From NCBI GenBank assembly GCA_964035015.1, contig OZ035997.1, positions 83,088,269-83,152,268 on the forward strand: 64,000 bases of DNA. Reading direction: 5' to 3'. Below the pieces are notes generated by a model. That model did not search any database and was not told the DNA's origin. It saw nothing but the letters and a program-made list of their open reading frames with translations. Positions 11,459 through 22,552 of this stretch are shown here, in pieces. This DNA comes from Corallium rubrum. Its lineage: Eukaryota; Cnidaria; Anthozoa; Scleralcyonacea; Coralliidae. A program made the translations under genes and the position numbers. Numbering within the stretch: the stretch's first letter is position 1; every line of letters starts with the position of its first letter.

Positions 11459-11825
11459 ATATATCTTTATTTATCCCCCCCCCCCCCCCCCCCAACATAT
11501 TAACTTTTGTTTCCACATCGATTTTTCAGCATAGGGCCTTTTTTCAATATATCAATTTTAATATTTTTTTTTTCATGTTTTCCTAAAATTAAACTATTAG
11601 GTAGACCTTAAATGAAGTAGCGAGGGCCTTTCCCTTTTTTGTCACGCAGGCCAGTTGGAACGTAGTCTCAGTGTTTTGTATTTATGCGCAATATGCTAAT
11701 TTGGAATTTTGAGTTTTTTCTGCTGCCATTTCTTCCCGGAATACCATCGTCACCCTGCATTTGGGGAAGGATCTGCAATCAGTGAGTACTGTAATAATTC
11801 TGACTTGACGAAAAGGAGTTCTAGC

Positions 11826-13109
11826 ATGAATGGGAAAAAGTCTCATCGGTGTCCAACCTGCATCAAGACATTTGGTAGTTCATCAAGTTTAAGACGTCAT
11901 ATGGTAATACATACTGGAGAGAAACCATTCGAATGTGATCTCTGTAACAAGACATTTTCTTATTCAAGTGGTTTAATAGTTCATAAAAGAACGCATACTG
12001 GAGATAAACCATTCAAATGTGATGTATGTGAGAAGACATTTTCCCAGTTAAGTAACTTACTACATCATAAAAGAACACATACTGGAGAGAAACCATTCAA
12101 ATGTGATGTCTGTGAGAAGACATATTTCCACTCAAGTGGATTATTATATCATAAAAGAACACATACTGGAGAGAAACCATTCAAATGTGGTGTCTGTGAG
12201 AAGACATTTTCCCACTCAAGTGGCTTATTATATCATAAAAGAACACATAGTGGAGAGAAACCTTTCAAATGTGATGTCTGTGACAAGATATTTTCCCAGT
12301 CAAGTAACTTACTATATCATAAAAGAACACATACTGGAGAGAAACCATTCAAATGTGATGTCTGTGAGAAGACATATTTCCACTCAAGTGGATTATTATA
12401 TCATAAAAGAACACATACTGGAGAGAAACCATTCAAATGTGGTGTCTGTGAGAAGACATTTTCCCACTCAAGTGGCTTATTATATCATAAAAGAACACAT
12501 ACTGGAGAGAAACCATTCAAATGTGATGTCTGTGACAAGACATTTTCCCAGTCAAGTGGCTTACTATGTCATAAAAGAACACATACTGGGGAGAAACTAT
12601 TTAAATGTGATGTCTGTGAGAAGACATTTTCTCATTTATGTGCCTTAATAGTTCATAAAAGAACACATACTGGAGAGAAACCATTCAAATGTGATGTCTG
12701 TAAGAAGACATTTTCCCAGTCAAGTAACTTACTACATCATAAAAGAACACATACTGGAGAGAAACCATTCAAATGTGATGTCTGTGACAAAACGTTTGCT
12801 CGTTTATCTACCCTGCAATATCACAAAAGAACACATACTGGAAAGAAACCTTACACTTGTGATATCTGTGACAAAGCATTTTCCCATCATTGTAGTTTTG
12901 TAAATCATCAAAAGACACATAACACAGGAAAAAGTTTCAAGTGTAATTACTGTAACATGAATTTTGATTGTAAAACATTTGATCGACATTTGTTCAACCA
13001 TGAACTTGAAGCCACAGAACCAAATGGGATGCAGTACATATGTCTGAAATGTGATGTCACATTTGATTTAGCTAGTGCATTGGTAAAGCACATGACTGAA
13101 CTTCATTAA
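11826..13109 (+). CDS. C2H2 zinc-finger protein, 15 fingers, intact
   Basis: From the ATG at 11826 this encodes 427 residues: a short leader (MNGKKSH), thirteen canonical C2H2 fingers joined by HTGEKPF-type linkers, then two atypical fingers (CNYC...HLFNH and CLKC...HMTELH) ending the protein. The known role of such arrays is sequence-specific DNA binding in the nucleus; the target cannot be read here. The frame is open upstream to 11709 but has no earlier ATG, so either this ATG is used or a spliced 5' exon joins upstream. Fingers 4-6 and 7-9 are nearly the same, a 252-bp internal tandem duplication. The TAA stop lies in the first TTAACCC end of a downstream foldback unit. It is the only intact member of five related loci here. 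Confidence 0.85.
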   Translation: MNGKKSHRCPTCIKTFGSSSSLRRHMVIHTGEKPFECDLCNKTFSYSSGLIVHKRTHTGDKPFKCDVCEKTFSQLSNLLHHKRTHTGEKPFKCDVCEKTYFHSSGLLYHKRTHTGEKPFKCGVCEKTFSHSSGLLYHKRTHSGEKPFKCDVCDKIFSQSSNLLYHKRTHTGEKPFKCDVCEKTYFHSSGLLYHKRTHTGEKPFKCGVCEKTFSHSSGLLYHKRTHTGEKPFKCDVCDKTFSQSSGLLCHKRTHTGEKLFKCDVCEKTFSHLCALIVHKRTHTGEKPFKCDVCKKTFSQSSNLLHHKRTHTGEKPFKCDVCDKTFARLSTLQYHKRTHTGKKPYTCDICDKAFSHHCSFVNHQKTHNTGKSFKCNYCNMNFDCKTFDRHLFNHELEATEPNGMQYICLKCDVTFDLASALVKHMTELH

Positions 13110-13326
13110 CCCTTTCCCTATGGTGGTTGCCTCTTGGTATTTTACTCTGGCTAATGCTAATGCCAGAGTTACTCTGGCCAGTGCTAGATGATTTTACTTG
13201 TCAAGGCAAGAACTCTAGTAGTGAAAGGGTTAAAAAACTATCTCGTTAACTCTTTCCCTACCATGGTGGCCTTTTAATATTTTACTCTGGTTTTCCAGGA
13301 AGAACTCTAGTAGGGAGAGGGTTAAG
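13107..13326. repeat. Two TTAACCC-bounded foldback units
   Basis: 13107-13231 runs from TTAACCCTTTCCCTA to GTGAAAGGGTTAA, and 13246-13326 from TTAACTCTTTCCCTA to GGGAGAGGGTTAA. Both are short imperfect inverted repeats. The first overlaps the zinc-finger stop codon. The same pair follows the loci at 44215 and 52604 and, inverted, 4482. Confidence 0.75.
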
Positions 13327-13749
13327 GTGGTTCTGTCTAGTTTACCAGAAGTAAGTGCATTTGTGTAATAGGTGTACCTTGTGTATATTTTGAAACCACT
13401 GGTGGTGGTTGAACACCATACAGTATATAACAATTGTTGCTTCAATGAATCCTGGTTGATGTAAGTAAATAGTGTCATTGATATTGCTTGTTAATAATAC
13501 ATTTTATTGTAATGAAGGTTTATCAAGTCTGATGTGATGAACATCATATGTTCTTCTGATTGACCAATAATTTTTTGGTAGGCAATGGACAATTCCCATT
13601 CTAGCAATGCATCATGGGAGTTGTGTTTGTGTCTTTCCTTTTTGGCAAAATGCCTGTCATCTGGTGGGCATTCTGCTTTGAACAAAACTGACTGTTTTAG
13701 GACTTCTATTACACAGAACAATTTTGAAATTCTCAGATGGTGGTTTTAA

Positions 13750-14197
13750 AGGAGCAGTGTCACTCGCAAAGCCCACGCAATAATCACGCGCCAACTTGAA
13801 AAACTACAGCCTGTAGGTTTTCAAGTTTGTTGATCCAAGATGGCGGCCGCACTTGGTGGAGCGTATGGTGGAAGATGCGATAATGCAGGCCGAAAGAGAA
13901 AATACGGGGGATCAAATAGTTCACAGAAAGCCTGGAATAGTCAGCACAAACGTACTGTATTTACTTATCACTGACTATATTTGAGTCAGGGAAAGATGCT
14001 AAAATCGTAGCTGGATAATGGATATGGTTCATGTTATCATGTAGCGATAGCGACTTCGCAGCCCATCTGCTCTCACTGGAATACCGTAGATGGTAAATAT
14101 CATTTGATTAATTTCTGTCAATTTAGAGCTATTTCCAACATTTTCCGAAGTTATTTCTATGTGCGCAAAAAAGATGTGAAATGGTGACACTGCTCCT
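13750..14197. mobile_element. TTAA-flanked MITE (AGGAGCAGTGTCAC ends)
   Basis: 448 bp with terminal inverted repeats AGGAGCAGTGTCAC and GTGACACTGCTCCT, flanked by TTAA at 13746-13749 and 14198-14201. The paralogous blocks at 44845-44848 and 53243-53246 have the same flanks with a single TTAA, so the insertion is directly demonstrated. TTAA targeting fits piggyBac or Kolobok. There is no transposase inside. Confidence 0.9.
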
Positions 14198-14389
14198 TTA
14201 AGAGCGTATGAACCATATTTGTCAAATACAAGGTTTTCATCAATCATTGATACTGGCGAGAAAATTACTTCAGAGTATTCAGTATTGAATCAGTGCCATA
14301 TATATCCTGAGATATTTTGAGCACAATTGTTCTACAATATTTGGGGAGCCAAACTCGTGTACTAGCTGGCACAACAACCCTTACGATAA

Positions 14390-14545
14390 TTTCATGTCAT
14401 TTCACAAATGAAAATGAAAAATTTCAAAATGTGAAGATATATTTCACATATGAAAGTGAAGATTTCATATATGAAAAAGTAATTTCATTTTCATATGTGT
14501 ATATATTTTTTCATATGTGAAACACATTTTCACATATGAAATAAT
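14390..14545. repeat. Array of TTTCATATGTGAAA palindromes, inverted copy
   Basis: Counterpart of 3661-3850 in the opposite orientation. Confidence 0.7.
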
Positions 14546-14634
14546 ATGTATATATAAAAGTGTATTACATTGAAAATTCCATAGAGGGTTCCTAAATTTT
14601 GTCCTGAATAAAACCATAACCTGTGGTTATGGTT

Positions 14635-14889
14635 TTAAAAATTTTTATTTAAAAATAACATCATAGTTACATGTTTGGCTTTCAGTCTGTTACGCCGAAT
14701 ATATACAAGTTCACCTGCCTTCGAGAAAGTCTCTGCTGGTACTGACGTGCCTGGAATACACAAATACTTCTTGACAAATTGAGACACTAGACTAACGCTT
14801 TTCTTGTGCCTTCCACCAGGCCACTGGATCTTCATTTCTTGGTAAAGAAAAAAGAAAATATTATGTTTTTGCTTTACACCAACTATCAA
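14635..14889 (-). pseudogene. hAT transposase C-terminal fragment
   Basis: 84 residues open on the minus strand with the hAT dimerisation motif: Cys-Ile-Pro-Gly-Thr-Ser-Val-Pro-Ala-Glu, then SKAGELVYIRRNRLKAKHV and a hydrophobic LFLNK. The family protein is normally 500-700 residues; the catalytic DDE part and the BED finger are absent. It is better preserved than its inverted paralogue at 3360-3660. The block around it (about 14280-15090) is the inverted copy of 3071-3900. Confidence 0.75.
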
Positions 14890-15993
14890 AGACTCGAAGT
14901 ATATAATTTAAATTGCAAATATTTATTGTATACCTTCGTCCATAATTTATAACCACGAGGCCCGACCCATAGGCTACAAGATGAAGTACTCCTGATTTTT
15001 ACTTTTTTTCTAGACCCCGGTATCTGTGGTATCGAGTATTTGGTATCGGTATCGGCCCATCACTATCAAATATAAAATATTCGTTCGGCCGTTTGAAATG
15101 ATGACCACGACACGCCGTTTTGCAAGTCAAATTGGTTGTTTTTCTCAATTTTCTTGAAAGTTTTTATACCCGCTGACGACTCAGCATTACGAAAGCCGGG
15201 TAGGGACTTCAGACTTCGGACTTCAGACTTCAGACTTCAGACTTCAGACTTCAGACTTCAGACTTCAGACTTCAGACTTCAGACTTCACACTAAAGTTAG
15301 TTCAGTTTAGTTTTTGTTATTGTTGTTATATGCTCTGGTTAGACTTAAAAATGAAATTTACGACCTCTTGTCTATTCCATCAATCATATTTAATGATTGT
15401 AAAGTTAATAAAAAAGACTTCAGACTTCAGACTTCGAACTTCGGACTTCTGACTTCGGTCTTCGGACTTCGGACTTCAGACTTCAGACTTCGGACTTCGG
15501 ACTTCGGACTTCAGACTTCGGACTTTGGACTTCAGACTTCGGACTTCGGACTTCGAGTTCGGAGTTAAGGAGTTTGTTAATAGCCGCTCAAAATGGATGA
15601 ATAAAAGCCACAGGAATATTAAAGTAAGCTACCCAGCTGGCAAAGCTTATCAATTATCTGATGTTATAATAAGAATGCTGTCTATAGTTCTCTGTTGGTA
15701 CATATAGGCAATTGGAACGTTTCCTACAGGCACGTATAGTATAGGCTTTTTTTTTGAACCGTAAACACAGTTTAAAAGTGGACGTCGTGGGCACGAGCAC
15801 TTGATTGTTATTTCTGTTATTTGGTGTTTTAATATTGTGTCTCTACCCATAATACTAGTCAATATTATTAATTAATTGTGTAATATAATGTAGTTCTAAT
15901 ATTGTTAATTGTGTTTGATTATAAACGTCGCTGATGACGTAGTCTGTGCTTTGAAACACTGTCAGACCAGACCGAACCGAATCTTAGGTGTAA

Positions 15994-17182
15994 TGCATGA
16001 GTCAATTCCATGAGTGACCCCCCCCGGGACACCCCCGGGACACCCCCGAGAATTTGCTCGGTACACTGTTCCCAGGGGTCGGGAATTTGCTTGCTAAGCG
16101 GTGCACGGTGGCCGGACGTTGTACTAGGGCTCAAAGACCCCCGGGAATTTGACACTGTTGAAATCCGCAAAGGACTGTGGGAGTGAATGGTTTCCTCGAC
16201 TCCTCGTGTCGACGTGTCCACAGAATAGTAATACAACCAGAAGTCCAACTCGAGTGAAAACTTGTCCGCATTTCTTCAATGCGCAGGCGCGATATTTTAT
16301 GCCATCCGACGCCATCCTACGCGATTCTACGCAATGTCCTACGCCATCCTACGCCATCCTGGCAAGTTCCCTCGGCAGTTTTAACCTTCTTTTGAAGGTC
16401 CAAACTGCCGGGGGGAACTTGCCAGGATGGCGTAGGATGGCGAGGAATCAAGATGCGCGAGGCGACATGCGCGAGGATATAAACTTCAAAGGTTCCGACG
16501 CGAGTTGGACTTCTGGTTGTATTACTATTTTGTGACGTGTCGTTGCAAACAACACATTTATTATTTTAAAACTGCCGAGCTTTCCATCTGTTGACTCATA
16601 TACTCCAACACAATTTAAAAACCAAAATCACACAAGATCAAATTAAAATTTTTATTCTAATTAATAAAATTACAAGATACCAAGACTCTCGACCGAAAAT
16701 AGCAGACCATGTGCTGGTTAGCGGTTGGCATAATTCAGTTTTGTTTATGATATGAGCCAGCAAGATGTTGGCATTTGCTCTGATAAAGGCCTAGGCCGGA
16801 GACTATAAATCACCAGATTGAAAGCTCAGTAATATAAAATTATGTATGTGGACAGGTGTTTCCACAAGTTATTGCGTATAACTGTTAATAATACAGTTAA
16901 TTGTTTTGATGGCTCCAACAGCCATTTCATTTACGGTATATTCTGTTGCTTGATGTTGGAATAAAAATTAGAAATTCTTTATGATAATCATTGTCTGCCT
17001 AATTTATTGTACCTTAAGCTGTTTTGTGTTCCCGGGGGGTGGGGAATTCGCCACTTACCTACCGCCCGGGGGTAGGACAGTTAGCCGTTAGTCATTGCCC
17101 GCGGCCGGGAATTCGAACTATCTTTACAAAAAAATGCAAATTCCCGGGGGGTGGATGGCCACTCATGGAATTGACTCATGCA
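15994..17182. mobile_element. 1.2-kb TIR element with TAA target duplication, copy B
   Basis: 1189 bp, same TGCATGAGTCAATTCC ends as copy A and same flanking TAA (15991-15993 and 17183-17185). Copies A and B share flanks, so they arose by segmental duplication and not by two insertions. Confidence 0.8.
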
Positions 17183-17208
17183 TAAAGTCACGTTTATATA
17201 TTTACACG

Positions 17209-17407
17209 GCGTTCGACGTCCGACGTCCAACGCAGACCGGGTTACCGCTGCTCAGCCGTAATTAACACGACGACATAAAGAAAATATCGTTATTTGATAA
17301 ATAAAATAAATAAAACAATATTTTCATTATGACGTTGTGTTTACGGCTGAGCAGCGTAATGCGGCCTGCGTTGAACGTAGGACGTCGAATTCAAGCGCCC
17401 TGTGTAA
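17209..17407. mobile_element. Palindromic MITE, copy B
   Basis: Inverted repeat with ends ACACGGCGTTCGACG; partner of 10308-10500. Confidence 0.7.
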
Positions 17408-18178
17408 AACATACCCGTGTGCACGTAACAACGAAATGCGTCGTAATATTGGCCCGGGGCTTTTATAATTTGGGCTTGTCACTTTACACAGTTTTCAACG
17501 CATTACCAGAACTTAATGACAAAATGGCCACCGCTTGAAAGCCAATTTACATATATTCCTTAGAAGATGGCGTCGCATTTTGAACAGTGAATATATAAGG
17601 CGAATATATTGAAGTGAGAATTCTGCTTATTGAGTAGCTTGCCAACTATTTGTGGACCTCCTGCTACGATCCGCCAATTAAATTGTGTTGAAAATAGTAA
17701 ACAAATAAGTAGGTCATGCACCACTGGACCGCCGTAGGATTTTGTTTGATACTTTCAAAATCATCTTTGGTCAAATGTTCCAGAGTTGATAGAGGAATCT
17801 TTACAGTCCTGCATGTAATAGATTATATATTGACCAAAATGGCTGAAGTTGTATACCTCTAATTTAACAACTGCCAGACTTGTAATGACAACAATCAAGA
17901 CAATGGGCATTTTGAACTCACCATGATTGGTGGAGGCTCAAACACTGACAAACGATATATAGCTCGAGAGATATAGTCATTTGGTGGATCGTAGTATAGG
18001 TGGCCTGATTTAAAGAAATAAGGAAGGGAATAATTTGAAAATCGATGTTGCTTAGATAGCGAGGTCGGCGAGATAATCAATTAGCAGAATTTTCATTTTA
18101 ATATTTCCCCTCTATATATTTACTGTTCAAAATTAGATGCCATTTTATAAGGACTATGATATGTAAATTAGCCCTTAA

Positions 18179-20164
18179 GGGAGGAGTTAACCTAAAATTT
18201 TCAAAAAAATGAAAATTGTGTTTTGTATATATTTATTGACTTCGGGAACCTAACTAACATATGGCCAAAGCGTTTTTCAAAATTCAAAATCCTTGACCTA
18301 TTTTGAAGGCTTTTAATATGCACTATGTTAATTTTATTGCCCGTTTATGGTAACCAATATGGCACTTTTTGTTTGTTTGCCATTTTAAACCTATTGGTTA
18401 CCGGCAACCAACATCAGAAGTACTTGATACTCATTGTCGTGTACTACATAAAGTATTTGACGGTGGTATTGAAATGCAGGCGCTGGTTCTATTTCGATGA
18501 TTGCTGGCACTCATTTCCATCAAAACTTTCAACCTTTGTATGTTGGACATTTCTCCTCGGAAATAATCAACTTCTTGGCTATTTACCCTTTGTTTTTAAC
18601 ATTAAAAAATGGTTGGAAGAAAAACTAGATCTTCATACAAAAGAAAAAGGAAAGGAACGTTTTTGGGGCAGCAAAGATACGCAAAAGATGAAGCTTTAAA
18701 TGTTTCAAATTCGTCCACGTGTCAAACAGCTCAAACGTCTCAATCAGGCGAAGATGGTACATAAAATATCATTGGAACTTCAAGAAAAAAGATGCGACGT
18801 GACAGCAAGAATTTAGAGTCCAAGTTTCAAATTGAGAATCCACAAAGCAGTCAAGAATACAGGGTTATTTATACAACACGTGTGTGGTGAAGGTATGTCC
18901 CTTTAACATTTTTTGATATTTTTAACACACTAACCTTCTATTGTAGGTTTTATTAATAAACTAAAGTATTTTTACAATTTGAAAGTATATATACATTATT
19001 TTTAGCCTTTATATTATTTTTTATTAATTGTAGCTTGTTTTGATAACATATTTTTGAAATGATACTCAGTTCCATATTTTGAATATTAATTATTTTAATT
19101 TTTGTGGTAGGAAACATGACCCTTGAAGAAGTTCCTGATAAACACGTAGGTCTGATGTCAGAGTTTGCTTTAGAGTGCAGTTCTTGTGATGAGTCGAGTA
19201 ATTTTACCACATCGATCAAACCTGCTTGTCAAGGAAGGTCGCAAGATATTAATCACCGAGCTGTTTATCATTCAGTGGAGTCTGGCAGTGGTTATGAAGG
19301 TCTGGCATCATTCTGTAGTGTTTTCAATATGCCTTGTACGTCAAAGCCTGCATACTACAAGCAAGTAGAAAGCATCATGGGATATCTTGGAGGAAGCCAA
19401 GGAAGAAATGAAGCAAGCTGGCACAAGGCTTCACAGAGAAAGAAAAGAAGCGACACCAAGGAGAGACATTATTGCACACTCGACGAGAAGAAGCTCTTCG
19501 CAATGCTGAAGGAGTAACATATGAGGCTGGAGCCTTCTAAGTACTTGTAAAGAGGTCATATAAGTTAATAGAACTGACACAAAAGGCATTAACTTGGTAA
19601 GATGCCGAAATTATTTACATTAACCAGTAACAGAAACTTTGAACTCGATTTTCTCATTTTCCAATATTTTCGTGCTTGAGAAAAGATATCTCAAGTAGAT
19701 TGCAATGGATTTGTCTGAAATTTTCAGTGATTGTTCCACTTAGTGACCTTTGTGTTTTAAGCATAGAGATTTGTTGCATGGCAAATATTTTGAAAGTTAT
19801 GACAGTTTCTCTTATCTATAATTTAATGCTAAAATCTGATCGGCCGTAACTTTTTCTTTATTTAATGTATCCAAATTTCCTATGCTTAAACCAGTAATCT
19901 CTATGTGTTAGTTAATTTAAAGTATAAAAAAGTAAAATCATTCAAATACAGAAAGTGCAATCTTTTCTTGAATATAGCCTAGTCGTAAATCTGAAAATCA
20001 GCCCAGAGCCACTTTAATATAGGTTTTTGGGTGTAGTAATTATTTTTTTTAGATTCCCCATGTTATAGGCTTTCTGACAATATATAGTTTGTGGGGGGTT
20101 TGATATAAACTTTGCCAAATATAAAGTTTTCCCCAATACCATATTTTTTAGGTTAACTCCCCCC
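18179..20164 (+). mobile_element. TTAA-flanked 2-kb DNA transposon, Kolobok/Mutator-like
   Basis: 1986 bp with terminal inverted repeats GGGAGGAGTTAACCTA and TAGGTTAACTCCCCCC, flanked by TTAA (18175-18178 and 20165-20168). TTAA duplications fit Kolobok or piggyBac. The interior carries the transposase fragment at 18610-19517. The stretch 19518-20164 is AT-rich with no gene seen. Confidence 0.75.
18610..19517 (+). pseudogene. Transposase N-terminal fragment (Mutator-like domain), probably spliced
   Basis: An ATG at 18610 opens a basic leader (MVGRKTRSSYKRKRKG) that runs to a stop near 18763; coding-like sequence resumes to about 18892, where GAAG/GTATGT looks like a splice donor. TTTTTGTGGTAG at about 19102-19113 looks like the acceptor. 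After it, an open frame to 19517 has paired cysteines (CSSC), an N-H-R-A-V-Y-H segment and G-S-G-Y-E-G-L-A-S-F-C with MPCTSKPAYY. That order matches the N-terminal half of Mutator-like transposase domain proteins common in invertebrates. The catalytic half is missing, so it is inactive. The assignment rests on motif memory, not on a search. Confidence 0.5.
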
Positions 20165-20239
20165 TTAAGGGGCGGCCATTTTGTCATCAATTTCTGGTAA
20201 TGGAAGCCCATCGAGGGGGGCAAACTTAGCCTGCTAGCA

Positions 20240-20497
20240 GAAGTCTGAAATCTGAAAACTGAAGTCTGATGTCCGAAGTCTGACGTGAAGTCTGAAGTCT
20301 GAAGTCCCGTCGGAAGTCTGAAGCCTGAAGTCTGAAGCCTGAAGTCTGAAGCCTGAAGCCGGAAGCCGGAAGCCGGAAGCTGGAAGCCGGAAGCCGGAAG
20401 TCGGAAGTCGGAAGTCGGAGGTCGGAGGTCGCAGGTCGCAGGTCGGAAGTCGGAAGTCGGAAGTCGGAGGTCGGAGGTCGGACGTCGGAAGTCGGAC
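20240..20497. repeat. Heptamer minisatellite, GAAGTCGG/GAAGTCTG type
   Basis: Tandem heptamers (complement of the ACTTCRG arrays at 8.4-8.6 and 15.2-15.6 kb) with phase variants GAAGCCG, GAGGTCG and GCAGGTC. The open frames are artefacts. Confidence 0.9.
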
Positions 20498-21499
20498 AGC
20501 ATATTCTCTCACTTAGAATTCATAACGACAATCCTCAATTTAAAAAAATAATTCCCTACCTAACTCTAAACCTGACCCTAAACCAAACCACAACCCCCCG
20601 GTGGACCTCAACCTAACCAAAACCCTCCGGGGGGGGGGAAATCCCACCTCTCAAACCCCGACCACAACACCCCTATAGGTTTTGTTATATGCAATTTAGT
20701 TTAACATCCCGCATGTGGGAGAAAGAAGTCCCCTAAGATTAAGGATAATCATGAATTCTAGATACTTTGACAATTAAAGATAATCATGAATTCTAAGTGA
20801 GAGGACGATCAAGACTTTAAGAATTCCGTGAAGTTAGCTGCCAATTCGCCAGCTGCCAATTCACTGCCAATTAAGATAGCTGCCAATTCAGTTTCGCGAT
20901 GACGCTTCCAGGGAGGAGCGCTCGAGCAGCAGTCAGCTTCGCAGAATAATCGGTTCCGCCGGTCTTTTAATTCGTTCAATCCAACTTTAACAAAAAATAA
21001 TCATTCACACTCGATAATTTAAGACATTTACGTTCATATAAACAATACTTCTTCAAGTAAACTTATGTTTTAAGATTGCTAGACTTTAATATATTTTCCT
21101 CAGACTTAATAACAAACAATTAGTCTAACTGCCGCGCAGTACGTATTTTAACGCCACAAAATTTTCTGATCGGTAGATGGGAAATCCGAAAACAGCGTTG
21201 CATTTCCCATAAAATTCTGCAGCGACCAATATGAAAATCCCCTTTACAATTTTAAATTGATTAATTTGACTCAAGTCCTAATGCAATTCTTCTGTTTACG
21301 CGCGCTAAAGTGCATGACGTATCTAAATATAGTGCTACACAGTCTTTTCATAACGCTACAAAATTTTCTGATCAGTAGATGGGAAATCCGAAAACAGCGT
21401 TGGATTCCCCATAAAATTCTGCATATACATGAATATAGATTTCAAATATTTACGTTGATGGTACGTTGAAGTGTTGAACGAAGATTTAACACAGGAAGG
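20498..21499. other. Intergenic, with a 70-bp direct repeat
   Basis: No gene is seen. A segment beginning CACAAAATTTTCTGATC at about 21154-21224 recurs at about 21356-21426 with a few changes. A short C-rich tract (CCTAACCCTAAACC-like, about 20555-20650) looks telomere-like only in composition. Confidence 0.5.
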
Positions 21500-21593
21500 T
21501 ATGGCTTAAACATTGGGAATTATTTTCCTTTCTTCGACGTTGGATATAATTTTGATTAAAAATAAGAGACAGCTTATAATTTGGCTCAACTAT
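21500..21593. repeat. Left remnant of tandem-duplication unit 1
   Basis: Matches 49031-49126 nearly base for base (GGTATGGCTTAAACATTGGG at the start). It ends in AACTAT, the Polinton target site. Confidence 0.9.
21588..21593. other. Polinton target-site duplication, left
   Basis: AACTAT abuts the first base of the element and is repeated at 40467-40472. Six base pairs is the normal Polinton duplication. Confidence 0.95.
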
Positions 21594-22471
21594 AGTAGTA
21601 TAGGATATGGGGGTACCAGCACAGTTTACTTTGTGTGCTACGACAGGGATGTCTCTCCTCCCCGAGGCGTAGACGAGATTTTTGTCCACTCCCAAGGATG
21701 TTTTTGGTTGACCGCATGCACCACTTTTTTCCATACCCCGGTACCATCACTTTTTCCATACCCCGGTACCATCACTTTTCCGCTAAGTCACCATTATTTG
21801 GTTCCGTCTGCTGGCCCTGCCGTTGGTCAGGTCGTGGCTAGTCCCTCAGGGCGTAACTAGGGCAAGTCACAGGCGAACGCCTGTGGCAAGTCCTAGTATC
21901 GCCCTCTATAGGACCGGCCCGAGACTTGGAACGCGGCTTAGCACTTTTAGCTTAGTGATATACGGAATAATCTAGGGAGAATTATGTGCTGGCGACAGGC
22001 GACAGCCTGGAGAATACCAGCTCATTTCTCCCGGGTGTATGTCACCGCTACCATCACTTTTCGCCGTTGGACCTGCCGTTGGCCCTGCCGTTGGCCCTTT
22101 TAATGGTCCACGGCTTTTCAATGACTTATGTCATAGTCCTGCCGTTAACGCTTTAAGTGGCCCACGGCTTAGCATCATGGCTTGGTCCACGGCTTGGCAA
22201 TGTAGAAGTTGGTTATGTCACCGTCAACCGTTTCCTCAATTGGTATATAACATAGCCAGAAGTTTTTCCATTTTATGGGCCAGTTTATTTTGCCCCCAAC
22301 TCGCCAGGCCAGTCGGTTGCCACCGATCTTCCGAAATATAAGTCTTCACAGAATCCAAGTCAGATTTTATGAAGTGGTCCGCAGACCTAAAGAAACCTCC
22401 TATCCACCGTACGGAGGGAAATATGTCGAATGCTAGCGTTTCCAAAGCTCTATATTCACAGCCTACACTAT
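21594..22471 (+). repeat. Polinton left terminal inverted repeat
   Basis: 878 bp, inverted copy of 39588-40466. Observed differences include a G/T change in the GTTCCGTCTG segment, a C/T change in the GGCTTTTCAATG segment and a one-base indel in GTAGAAGTTGG. It contains further short palindromes and the repeated words GGTACCATCACTTTT and CCTGCCGTTGG. Confidence 0.95.
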
Positions 22472-22547
22472 CGTCAAAGCAGCTGAGCGATATTTTGTTG
22501 ACTTCGTAGGATCCGAGCTGATGGTATACACTCCTTATAGTTTTCAT
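22236..22547 (-). CDS. Chimeric ORF: PolB tail fragment joined to TIR-encoded ORF
   Basis: 103 codons. The first 26 (MKTIRSVYHQLGSYEVNKIS and on) come from an exact copy of an internal part of the PolB C-terminus; the remaining 77 are read from the left TIR. The TIR part is also open in the right TIR (39614-39823, 69 aa), where it lacks the PolB-derived start. I do not recognise the TIR-encoded peptide; it has a Trp/Phe-rich start and a basic end and no membrane span. It may be fortuitous. It was created by the duplication described at 22469-22548. Confidence 0.35.
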   Translation of the reverse strand: MKTIRSVYHQLGSYEVNKISLSCFDDSVGCEYRALETLAFDIFPSVRWIGGFFRSADHFIKSDLDSVKTYISEDRWQPTGLASWGQNKLAHKMEKLLAMLYTN

Positions 22548-22548
22548 T
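22469..22548 (-). repeat. 80-bp exact duplicate of PolB coding sequence
   Basis: Identical over 80 bp to 23533-23612 in the PolB 3' coding region and in the same orientation. Its outer end is exactly the inner edge of the left TIR (22471). The LamG-like gene and the PolB terminus lie between the two copies. Confidence 0.95.
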
Positions 22549-22552
22549 CTAA

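Larger units (their letters stand above)
15095..17990. repeat. Segmental duplication, copy B
   Basis: Direct repeat of 8240-11312. It contains heptamer arrays at 15205-15292 and 15416-15562, TIR element copy B (15994-17182) and palindrome copy B (17209-17407). No gene is recognised. Copy B lacks the 10700-10925 insertion. Confidence 0.85.

Noticed and set aside
18325..18699. A 124-codon hydrophobic frame before the transposase fragment
   Set aside because: It overlaps the recognised basic leader at 18610 in another frame and has no family features.
20550..20660. CCTAACCCTAAACC-like text as an internal telomere repeat
   Set aside because: Too short and irregular; no sustained TTAGGG periodicity.
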